DNA from: Dysgonamonadaceae bacterium
GTDB taxonomy: Bacteria; Bacteroidota; Bacteroidia; Bacteroidales; Azobacteroidaceae
Assembly (NCBI GenBank): GCA_031284225.1
Contig: JAITAH010000185.1
Location: 1-6,615 of the forward strand
Reading direction: 5' to 3'
Length of the DNA: 6,615 nucleotides
A model generated the notes under the pieces. That model made no database searches and was not told the DNA's origin. It saw only the letters and a program-made list of their open reading frames with translations. Position 1 is the stretch's first letter; each line of letters opens with the position of its first letter. This document shows positions 1 to 6,078 of this stretch, piece after piece. The position numbers were made by a program, and so were the translations under genes.

Positions 1-3
1 CGC

Positions 4-49
4 CATAGTTATTTGTTTTGAGGACAAATGTAATCAATTATACAACAAA
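4..49 (-). promoter_or_regulatory. Possible divergent promoter and start codon of a gene leaving the left edge
   Basis: On the minus strand an exact TAnnTTTG box (TACATTTG) lies at 32-25 and an ATG at 6-4, followed by GCG at the edge, so a leftward gene beginning Met-Ala may start here with a leader of roughly 12 bases. The only upstream TTTG (49-46) is 13 bases from the box, shorter than the usual spacing of about 19-21, which weakens the call. Only two codons would be visible, so no gene can be named. Confidence 0.25.
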
Positions 50-144
50 AACGCTGTTTTCTTGCTATAAATTTGGAGATGAAAGACGTCTTCCTTATCT
101 ATTTCTGTCTTCTTCTGTCTTTTGTCTTTTATCTATTTTATTCA

Positions 145-178
145 TTTGTGTGTAATTGGGAATTTTATGCTAACTTTG
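145..178 (+). promoter_or_regulatory. Bacteroidota-type promoter of the tadA operon
   Basis: A TTTG (-33 element) at 145-148 and a perfect TAnnTTTG (-7 element, TAACTTTG) at 171-178 are separated by 22 bases. This matches the consensus recognised by the Bacteroidota primary sigma factor, with a spacer at the long end of the range. The expected transcription start is around 183-186, giving a leader of only about 10 bases to the TTG start of tadA, or about 30 to the ATG at 215. The region before it (about 90-140) is strongly pyrimidine-rich, with TTCTGTCTT-like repetition. The promoter probably drives all three genes up to 3630. Confidence 0.6.
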
Positions 179-193
179 TCATAAAAAAACAGA

Positions 194-628
194 TTGAACA
201 CCGACGAACAATATATGAAACAAGCGCTGGCGGAAGCTCAAAAGGCTTTCGACCGCGGCGAAGTTCCGGTGGGAGCGATCGTTGTGTGCAATAACCGGAT
301 TATCGCCCGCGCTCATAACCTTACGGAAACGCTGAACGATGTAACCGCTCATGCGGAGATGCAGGCCATTACGGCCGCCGCATCGTTTTTAGGCGGTAAA
401 TATTTGATTGATTGCACACTTTATGTTACGGTGGAACCTTGCTCGATGTGCGCAGGCGCCTTGGGCTGGTCGCAAATATCCAAAATCGTGTACGGCGCGG
501 CCGATGAAAAACGCGGATACCGGAAAGGCGCGCCCGAAGCGCTTCACCCGAAAACGGAAACCCTATCCGGCGTGCTGGCCGACGAAGCGGCCGATTTGAT
601 GAAACGATTTTTTCAAAATAAACGATGA
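194..628 (+). CDS. tadA: tRNA-specific adenosine deaminase TadA
   Basis: Cytosolic zinc enzyme that deaminates adenosine 34 to inosine in the anticodon of tRNA-Arg(ACG), so that one tRNA can read several CGN codons. The 144-residue product is a single cytidine/deoxycytidylate deaminase-fold domain. The zinc ligand and catalytic pair HAE is at 53-55 (His53, Glu55) and PCSMC at 82-86 supplies Cys83 and Cys86; the His-to-Cys spacing of 30 equals that of E. coli TadA. The segments EVPVGAIVV (23-31) and ALHPKTE are typical of the family. The start is TTG at 194: an in-frame stop lies at 182-184 and no ATG comes earlier, while the residues before the first in-frame ATG (at 215) match the family's conserved N-terminus (acidic, then Y-x-M-x-x-A-L). 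A 137-residue form from 215 remains possible. The stop overlaps the next gene's ATG by 4 bases, implying translational coupling. Confidence 0.95.
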   Translation: MNTDEQYMKQALAEAQKAFDRGEVPVGAIVVCNNRIIARAHNLTETLNDVTAHAEMQAITAAASFLGGKYLIDCTLYVTVEPCSMCAGALGWSQISKIVYGAADEKRGYRKGAPEALHPKTETLSGVLADEAADLMKRFFQNKR

Positions 629-1575
629 AAAAGATTTTGATTACAGGCGCAAGCGGTTTTATCGGAAGTTTTCTGGTCGAAACGGCTCTTGCAAACTCGT
701 GGGAAACCTGGGCGGGAATCCGTAAAAGCAGCAGTAAGGAATATTTGCAGGATGAACGCATCCGGTTCGCCTGTCTGGACTTCGCCGACAAAGACCTGCT
801 GAAAACACAGATTAGCCAATACGGCCCTTGGGATTATGTGATTCATAACGCCGGCGTTACCAAATGCGTGAATCCGGCCGATTTTGATAAGGTGAATTAC
901 CTGTATTCAAGAAATTTGATCGAAGCCTTGCAGGAGAGCGCCGCCGTTCCCGAAAAGTTCATCTTAATGAGCAGTTTGAGCGCTCATCACCCCGGCGTCC
1001 GTACTCAATACGGCGACAGTAAATTGAAAGCCGAAGCATTCTTGAAATCTCAAATCGGCTTTCCGTACATCATTCTTTGTCCGACAGGCGTTTACGGCCC
1101 CAGGGACAAAGATTATTACCTGATGCTGAAAATGCTTCAGGCGGGTTGGAATATGACGGCGGGATTTGAACCTCAGAAACTGACGTTTATTTATGTCAAA
1201 GATTTGGCGAAGGCCGCTTTTTGGGCTTTGGAAAGTCCGGCGAGCAATAAAACTTATTTTCTGTCCGACGGGGATACGTATTCCGATGCGGAATATACGC
1301 ATATTGCAAAAACGGCGCTGGAAAAAAAGAGCGTCATCCGGTTGCGAGTTCCTTTGTGGGCGCTTCGGACGGTTTCCGTACTGGCCGAAGCCTGGGCCAA
1401 ACGGCAGAAGAAACCGTCCACCCTCAACCGCGACAAATACGAAATCATGAAGCAACGGGATTGGACTTGCGACAACTCGCCGCTGGTAAAAGATCTGGGA
1501 TTTTCGGCCGATTATCCTTTGAAACGCGGATTGGAAGAATCCGTCGAATGGTATCGCGCCAATGGTTGGTTATAA
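625..1575 (+). CDS. NAD(P)-dependent epimerase/dehydratase family protein (extended SDR)
   Basis: Predicted cytosolic Rossmann-fold oxidoreductase of 316 residues, normal length for the extended short-chain dehydrogenase/reductase family. Residues 4-14 form strand 1 and the dinucleotide-binding glycine motif GASGFIG (8-14). HNAG (74-77) follows strand 4, the catalytic serine is in LMSSLS (Ser116/117), and the active-site YxxxK is Tyr129-Lys133 (YGDSK). PTGVYGPRD (153-161) is the usual motif beyond strand 6, followed by the variable substrate-binding C-terminus. All catalytic positions are present, so it should be active. The substrate (nucleotide sugar, steroid-like or other) cannot be told from the sequence; the family includes sugar-nucleotide epimerases and 3-beta-HSD-like enzymes. 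The ATG lies inside the tadA stop (ATGA overlap), so co-translation is expected. The context does not point to a sugar pathway. Confidence 0.85.
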   Translation: MKKILITGASGFIGSFLVETALANSWETWAGIRKSSSKEYLQDERIRFACLDFADKDLLKTQISQYGPWDYVIHNAGVTKCVNPADFDKVNYLYSRNLIEALQESAAVPEKFILMSSLSAHHPGVRTQYGDSKLKAEAFLKSQIGFPYIILCPTGVYGPRDKDYYLMLKMLQAGWNMTAGFEPQKLTFIYVKDLAKAAFWALESPASNKTYFLSDGDTYSDAEYTHIAKTALEKKSVIRLRVPLWALRTVSVLAEAWAKRQKKPSTLNRDKYEIMKQRDWTCDNSPLVKDLGFSADYPLKRGLEESVEWYRANGWL

Positions 1576-1587
1576 TAATATTGCGTG

Positions 1588-3630
1588 ATGAATGTAACAA
1601 AATATATCCGGAATAGCATCGTTTACTTTGTCATAGTAACGACGCTGATTATTCTGCTTTTCCCCCGTGAAGGAACGTTCCGTTATGCGTTTGTCGAAGG
1701 GAAACCGTGGCAATACGGCCTGCTTACGGCCCCTTTCGATTTTCCCGTTTACAAATCGCCGGAACAGTTGCAGGCGGAACAGGATTCGGTCTTGCAACAA
1801 TTTGTCCCTTATTTCCGGTTCAATCCGAAAATTTATACGCTTCAGCATGAACAGTTTAATACGGCTTATACCCATTATTCCAAAGAATACTGGAACGACG
1901 TATATAAAAATTACGTCGATAAAACCTTGAAGGAAATTTATGACCTGGGCGTTGTTTCCAATCAGGATTACCAGTTTTTGCGGGACGGGCATTACAATAC
2001 GTTCCGGGTGTTGCAGGACAACAACAAGACGGTCCTTCGTACTACCAACGATGTTTTCACCATCAAGTCGGCGTATTCCTATCTCTTGGATAATTGTCCG
2101 AAACATTTAATCGTCAATGTTTTGCGCTCCGTTAATCTGAACGATTTTCTGCACGAAAACCTGATTTACGACCAAAACATGTCCGAAAAGGTGAAGCAGG
2201 AAGACCTTCAACGGATAAGTATTCCCAGCGGAATGGTGCAGGCCGGCGAAAAAATCGTGGACAAAGGCGAAATTGTTACGCACGCCGTTTACAACATTCT
2301 GCGTTCCTTCAAACAGATTCAGGAAGAGAAGGGCGGCGGCGTGCAAAGGCAAACCGGATTATTGGCCGGCATCGTCCTCTTAGTCGCCGGGTTGATGACC
2401 TGCTTCTTGCTGTACCTCGTTTATTTCCGTAAAAAAATATATTCCAATCAAAAAGATGTGGTTTTCCTGTTTTCGATGGCCGCTTTATTTATCCTGCTCA
2501 CGGAAGCGGCTATAAGCACCGGCTTATTCAGCGTTTATGTTATTCCATACGCCATCATACCCATCGTTATCCGCACGTTTTTCGAATCGCGAACGGCGCA
2601 GATGACGCACTTGATTACCATTTTAATCTGTTCGCTGATGGCGCCTTTCGCCCTCGAATTTATTCTGATTCAGTTTTTGGCCTGTACGGTAGCGCTCTAT
2701 GTTCTGAAAGACCTGACCAAGCGTTCGGAACTGGTTCGTTGCGCCATTTTTATTGTGGCTACTTATATTGTCGCCTATATCGGCGTCCTGTTTTTCCAGG
2801 AAGGGGAACTGACGAAAATCGAATGGAACATGTTTATTTATTTCGGCATTAATTTCCTGTTTGTCATGTTTACCTACGCTTTTATTTATATCGTGGAAAA
2901 GATTTTCGGGTATATATCCAATGTTACGCTGGTCGAGTTGTCGGATATTAATTTGCCTGCCCTGACGCAGTTGTCCGAAAAAAGCCCGGGCACGTTTCAG
3001 CACTCTTTGCAGGTATCCATGCTGGGCACGGCCGCCGCCGCCAAAATAGGCGCTAATCCGCAGTTGGTTCGCACCGGAGCGTTGTATCACGATTTGGGAA
3101 AAATGGAAAACCCGGCCTATTTTACCGAAAACGAGAGGAACGAAACCAATCCGCACGACAGCTTGACGCTGGAACAGAGCGCCCGAATTATTACCGGCCA
3201 CGTACCGGACGGCGTGAAGGTAGCGCAAAGATTCGGGATTCCGCAAGCCATTGTAAAATTTATTCTCACCCATCACGGAACCGGTAAAGCCAAATATTTT
3301 TACAATTCGTTCAAAAATCAGCGCCCGAACGAGCCGGTGAACGAAGAAGCCTTTACCTACTCCGGATCGAACCCCGATACCAAAGAAACAGCCATCCTGA
3401 TGATGGCCGACTCGGTAGAAGCCGCTTCCCGCAGCCTGAAAGATTATAAAGAAGAAAGCATCCGTGAATTAGTGAACCGCATTATCGACGGACAAATTGA
3501 AGAGGGTCTCCTAAACGACGCCCCTCTGACGTTCCAGCACATTACGACTATTAAAAACGTGTTTGTCGAAAAATTACTGTCGGTTTATCACTCGCGTATC
3601 AGTTATCCCGAATTGGTGAAAAAATCCTGA
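1588..3630 (+). CDS. pgpH: 7TM-HD family membrane phosphohydrolase, PgpH type (predicted c-di-AMP phosphodiesterase)
   Basis: Predicted inner-membrane hydrolase of 680 residues, close to the family norm. Order: an N-terminal transmembrane helix (about 10-26); an extracytoplasmic domain (about 30-255, the 7TMR-HDED region); about seven further hydrophobic helices (between 258 and 436); then a cytoplasmic HD domain. The HD metal and active-site residues are visible: His472 (QHSLQ), His501-Asp502 (HDLGK, with Leu where many relatives have Ile), His538 (GHVPDG), His562-His563 (THHGTG) and Asp608 (MADSVEA). Characterised PgpH proteins hydrolyse c-di-AMP to pApA; that substrate is inferred here from architecture. 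A GTG at 1585 lies directly before the ATG at 1588; I prefer ATG, and the difference is one residue. It begins 12 bases after the epimerase stop, with no promoter match between, so it is probably the last gene of the tadA operon. No terminator hairpin follows. Confidence 0.85.
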   Translation: MNVTKYIRNSIVYFVIVTTLIILLFPREGTFRYAFVEGKPWQYGLLTAPFDFPVYKSPEQLQAEQDSVLQQFVPYFRFNPKIYTLQHEQFNTAYTHYSKEYWNDVYKNYVDKTLKEIYDLGVVSNQDYQFLRDGHYNTFRVLQDNNKTVLRTTNDVFTIKSAYSYLLDNCPKHLIVNVLRSVNLNDFLHENLIYDQNMSEKVKQEDLQRISIPSGMVQAGEKIVDKGEIVTHAVYNILRSFKQIQEEKGGGVQRQTGLLAGIVLLVAGLMTCFLLYLVYFRKKIYSNQKDVVFLFSMAALFILLTEAAISTGLFSVYVIPYAIIPIVIRTFFESRTAQMTHLITILICSLMAPFALEFILIQFLACTVALYVLKDLTKRSELVRCAIFIVATYIVAYIGVLFFQEGELTKIEWNMFIYFGINFLFVMFTYAFIYIVEKIFGYISNVTLVELSDINLPALTQLSEKSPGTFQHSLQVSMLGTAAAAKIGANPQLVRTGALYHDLGKMENPAYFTENERNETNPHDSLTLEQSARIITGHVPDGVKVAQRFGIPQAIVKFILTHHGTGKAKYFYNSFKNQRPNEPVNEEAFTYSGSNPDTKETAILMMADSVEAASRSLKDYKEESIRELVNRIIDGQIEEGLLNDAPLTFQHITTIKNVFVEKLLSVYHSRISYPELVKKS

Positions 3631-4325
3631 TTAGTTATTTTTGACGCAGCGAACGGAGTAAGCGTACGACCGGTAGTTGGAACCACTGGAGAGGTTCTGA
3701 CCGCCAATCATAAAGCATAACATCCATCGGCTCTCAAAGCCATTTCCTACATTCATGTGTCGGACAGAATTGGTATGATAGAGTCGTAAAAGGCAACATT
3801 CGTCAGTCCGCCATCAGCGTAGCTGCGGACCCCGAAGCCGGAAAAATAACGCCGCGATAAGTCATAGCGGCCATAAAGAGAATATCACTACCTGATTTTC
3901 CTTTCGTAGTAACGCCCGACTCATCAAAAGTCAGTTTATTCGTATTGCTGTCCCAGTAAATATTAGACCCCGCTATTGAGACTAATTTGAAGTCTATTTT
4001 CAGGTTATCACTTTTTCCCGGAGCCAATTGTATGGCAAAAGAAGCTTTCAGATTGAGTATGGGGAGTCTGCCGTGCAGGCTCAGCGCGATGAAACCAAGC
4101 GTGATGGTGGTCGATTGGCGCCGTCGGTGTAAACCGTACGGAGAACGCTCTCCCATCGGGTAGCCGTAGTCGATATCGGCCTTTTCTTTCGTCAGCAGCG
4201 CCGACAACTTGCTCCGGTGTTTCCATTGTCAGAAGGGATAACGGAGATCTTGTCCAGAATGCCCTTCCCGTTGTTTTCTTCATAATTTATTCCCAGATCA
4301 GCAGTCCTGATTCCCGGAGACAACG
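3631..4325 (-). pseudogene. Fimbrillin-like / FISUMP-domain surface protein, multiply frameshifted remnant
   Basis: Read right to left on the minus strand, the original product can be followed across frames: RTADLGINYEENNGKG onward (about 4310-4208), SALLTKEKADIDYGYPMG (4204-4151), VLRTVYTDGANR (4146-4111), TTITLGFIALSL to FPASG (4111-about 3835), RSYADGGLTNVAFYDS (about 3827-3782), and YHTNSV to SVRCVKNN with a TAA at 3633-3631. That takes at least five frame changes. NLKIDFKLVS followed by NIYWD and KLTFDESG resembles Bacteroidales fimbrillin-like proteins. The ending, FPASG, then Y-x-D-G-x-L-T-N-V, then SVRCVKN, is the C-terminus of FISUMP (Fibrobacter major paralogous) domains. Intact relatives are lipoproteins or secreted surface proteins. 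The stretch between the two halves is short, suggesting an internal deletion. The 5' end is missing, replaced by a glycosyltransferase fragment. The longest open stretch (4207-3803, 134 codons from TTG) is only a piece of this. Confidence 0.75.
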
Positions 4326-4411
4326 GAAAGATATTGCCTTCGCCGCATTGGCGAGTACGCGTTCCATTCCCCGGAATGGCGCAGGCCGGCTATGCAGTGA
4401 ACAATTTTCAT
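4326..4411 (-). pseudogene. N-terminal stub of a second glycosyltransferase (GT4-like)
   Basis: An ATG at 4411-4409 opens MKIVHCIAGLRHSG; after a one-frame shift near 4371 it continues GMERVLANAAKAIS to about 4329. The combined sequence is a typical GT4/GT-B N-terminus: first beta strand, then the Gly-Gly phosphate-binding turn and an RVLAN helix. It agrees at about half of its 27 positions with the start of the intact glycosyltransferase upstream (MKIVYSI, then AGG, then RVLANKA), so it is probably a former tandem neighbour or paralogue. After about 28 codons the similarity stops and the surface-protein remnant begins, so most of this gene has been deleted. The exact junction (about 4310-4330) is uncertain. 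It starts 102 bases beyond the stop of the intact gene, in the same direction. Confidence 0.6.
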
Positions 4412-4512
4412 ATAATTAAATTTTGCTATCGAATATTATGAGATTCGTATGTTTTTATAAATAAAGGAGATTGCTGTTCGGAAAAAATCAAACTTCATTT
4501 CATGAGATTATT

Positions 4513-5643
4513 TCATTTTTGCTTTTTCCCGTCAGCCAATGCGGAAAACAAATCCGTCCACTTTTTCATGATTGCGTCTTCCAAAAATCTTTTGGAATAT
4601 ATCTTTGCGCATTTGCCCATCCGTTTCCTCAACGGTTCGTCCCCGATCAGCCGGATTATCCTTTCGGCCAACCCTTCCACATCGCCTACTTCCACCAGGA
4701 AGCCGTTTTCGCCGTCGATGATAATGTCCCGCGGGCCGCATTTGCAGGCATACGACACCAAAGGTACTCCACAGGATTGGGCTTCCAGCAATACCAATGC
4801 AAAACCCTCGTAACGTGAACTCGATACAAAAATCGAAGAATTGAGGCATTCCTCCAGCATATTGTTTGAATGCTTCATGGAAACGGAAGAACCTAAAGGC
4901 AAGGAGTCCGCCAACGGACGGAGGTTTTCTTCCAGCCCCTGCCCCCGGATGTTGAGCGTCCAGTCGGGATGAAGGCGATGGACAATACTCCAGGCCTTTA
5001 TCAGGTCTTCAAAATTTTTCTGGTAACCATATCTTCCCGCCGCCAGAACTGTCTTGTTTTCCAATGAGGAAGACTCTACGGGCGCAAACGTGTTCGCATT
5101 CGGGATTACCTCGATGTTGTTCAATTTGCCCCAATCGGGTTTGTCCTCTTCCGTCAGCACGATAAATCTGTCGAATTTGCGTACCATAAAGATGTCGAGC
5201 CAATTTTGTATTTTCCCGCTAAATCCCCTCCCTTGCCTCGAATCCAGCCATGTGAAGTGCGAAGAGTGTGCCTCCAGGATTTTTTTGCTTCCGTCTTTAA
5301 TAAAAGGGAGGATGAAAAGTTCTTTACCAAAAAAAGAGATAGCGATATCCGGCTGGATATTGCCGAGAAGCTCCCGGAGCTTTTTCCTGTGCCGGAACAT
5401 TTTCAACGGAACCCCTTTCAATTTCTGGAACAAAGAGAGCGCGTCATAACCGACATAGTCTATATCCAGATCAATGAATTTTATTTTGTCGGACATGGGA
5501 TAAAAATGCCCCTTGCCGAACTGATCAGTCGTGACCACAAACACTTCGTGGCCATGTTCGGCCAGATAGTTTGCCTTGTTGGCCAAAACACGGGTCAGAC
5601 CGCCCGCATACCACGTGTTAAGAATACTGTAAACTATTTTCAT
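4513..5643 (-). CDS. GT4-family glycosyltransferase (GT-B fold)
   Basis: Predicted cytosolic or membrane-associated retaining glycosyltransferase of 376 residues, probably moving a sugar from a nucleotide-sugar donor onto a surface-glycan precursor; donor and acceptor are unknown. The N-terminal acceptor half shows MKIVYSI and the GG turn (14-15) followed by RVLANKANYLAEHGHEV. The C-terminal donor half (Glycos_transf_1) starts near 198 with GRYGYQKN (203-210). It has SSSRYEGFALVLLE (274-287), giving the EX7E pair Glu279/Glu287, and then ends with GENGFLVEVGD (311-321) and the usual helical tail. I chose the ATG at 5643: the frame stays open 30 codons further upstream, but those residues are not family-like and begin at a non-ATG codon. 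No signal peptide is evident. A likely promoter is about 360 bases upstream, with a 21-bp repeat array in between. The gene is intact next to a decayed relative. Confidence 0.88.
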   Translation of the reverse strand: MKIVYSILNTWYAGGLTRVLANKANYLAEHGHEVFVVTTDQFGKGHFYPMSDKIKFIDLDIDYVGYDALSLFQKLKGVPLKMFRHRKKLRELLGNIQPDIAISFFGKELFILPFIKDGSKKILEAHSSHFTWLDSRQGRGFSGKIQNWLDIFMVRKFDRFIVLTEEDKPDWGKLNNIEVIPNANTFAPVESSSLENKTVLAAGRYGYQKNFEDLIKAWSIVHRLHPDWTLNIRGQGLEENLRPLADSLPLGSSVSMKHSNNMLEECLNSSIFVSSSRYEGFALVLLEAQSCGVPLVSYACKCGPRDIIIDGENGFLVEVGDVEGLAERIIRLIGDEPLRKRMGKCAKIYSKRFLEDAIMKKWTDLFSALADGKKQK

Positions 5644-5716
5644 CTTCTTTAGGTTAATTGAAGCCAAACAATAAAATAAGGCGTGGAACAGGAATATGTC
5701 GGTGGCGACTTTCGTC

Positions 5717-5821
5717 CAGATGATGAAAGACAATGAAAGTTTCTGTAAAGACTGTGCGAGCCTCTGTAAAGACCACGCAAACTTCCGGGAAGACCACGCC
5801 GGTTTCCGGAAAGACTGTTTC
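5717..5821. repeat. 21-bp imperfect tandem repeat array (4 copies plus one degenerate)
   Basis: Four consecutive 21-base units occupy 5738-5758, 5759-5779, 5780-5800 and 5801-5821. Each has a TTCYG or CTCTG start, an AAGAC core and a TGT or CAC three-base block; a worn copy sharing GAAAGAC precedes them (5717-5737). Units 1 and 2 share the run CTCTGTAAAGAC or its TTCTGT variant, and units 2 and 3 share AAGACCACGC. Since 21 is a multiple of 3, each frame reads as a 7-residue repeat: one plus frame gives the heptads SFCKDCA, SLCKDHA, NFREDHA and GFRKDCF. Units 3 and 4 contain the near-palindromes CTTCCGGGAAG and TTTCCGGAAA. The units directly abut, so this is not CRISPR. The array lies between the glycosyltransferase and its candidate promoter. 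Function unknown. Confidence 0.8.
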
Positions 5822-6001
5822 TATCACATCTATAACTTATTGATTTACATAGCATTTGCAGGAAAGCATAAAGCCTTGATTTTTCAGCGACTTCCCCTGA
5901 AAAGAAATGCGTCGTTATCTGGCTGTTCGGTCGGCGGCTGTGCAGGGAAATCGTGTGAAAGTTGTTTTTCATCAGTGCACTACAATGATTATTATCTGGC
6001 A
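5822..6001. other. Intergenic stretch without a recognisable gene
   Basis: Together with the repeat array this fills the 435 bases between xerD and the glycosyltransferase. Open frames cross it on both strands (plus 5696-6130, minus 6047-5649), but neither resembles a protein family I know, and both include the tandem repeat. The plus frame also runs antisense into the end of xerD. I see no tRNA, no clear terminator hairpin and no mobile-element ends. If the promoter at 6032-6002 is real, the stretch is untranslated leader for the glycosyltransferase. Confidence 0.5.
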
Positions 6002-6032
6002 CGAAGGTATGAATTATTTTTAAAAATACAAA
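6002..6032 (-). promoter_or_regulatory. Candidate Bacteroidota promoter for the glycosyltransferase transcript
   Basis: On the minus strand TTTG (6032-6029) is followed after 19 bases by TACCTTCG (6009-6002), which matches the TAnnTTTG box except for one base. The spacing is ideal. The spacer contains a perfect 14-base AT-rich palindrome, TATTTTTAAAAATA (6015-6028), which may be coincidence in such AT-rich DNA. Transcription from about 5995 would give a leader of about 350 bases, including the tandem repeats, before the glycosyltransferase ATG at 5643. No better promoter match is seen closer to that gene. Confidence 0.4.
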
Positions 6033-6078
6033 CAAAAATGCAAACAAATGGTAAAAATGCGGCGGTTTTTGCAGGAAT

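Noticed and set aside
68..75. Second promoter box TAAATTTG upstream of tadA
   Set aside because: It matches TAnnTTTG, but no TTTG lies at a suitable distance upstream; the 145-178 pair is better placed.
73..294. 73-codon open frame before and into tadA
   Set aside because: Low-complexity, phenylalanine/tyrosine-rich reading of a pyrimidine tract that then runs into tadA in the wrong frame. It also crosses the tadA promoter, and I recognise no family.
3803..4207. 134-codon minus-strand open frame as an intact gene
   Set aside because: Family-like sequence continues on both sides in other frames, so this is one fragment of a pseudogene and not a complete protein.
5738..5821. CRISPR array
   Set aside because: Units are 21 bases, imperfect and directly abutting, with no unique spacers and no cas genes in the window.
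5649..6047. 132-codon minus-strand open frame between xerD and the glycosyltransferase
   Set aside because: Candidate promoter and repeats lie inside it, no family is recognised, and composition is unlike the neighbouring genes. A decayed gene cannot be excluded.
6046..6072. A/T-flanked GC block after xerD as a terminator
   Set aside because: Only about five A-T pairs could form around a GC-rich loop, too weak for an intrinsic terminator.
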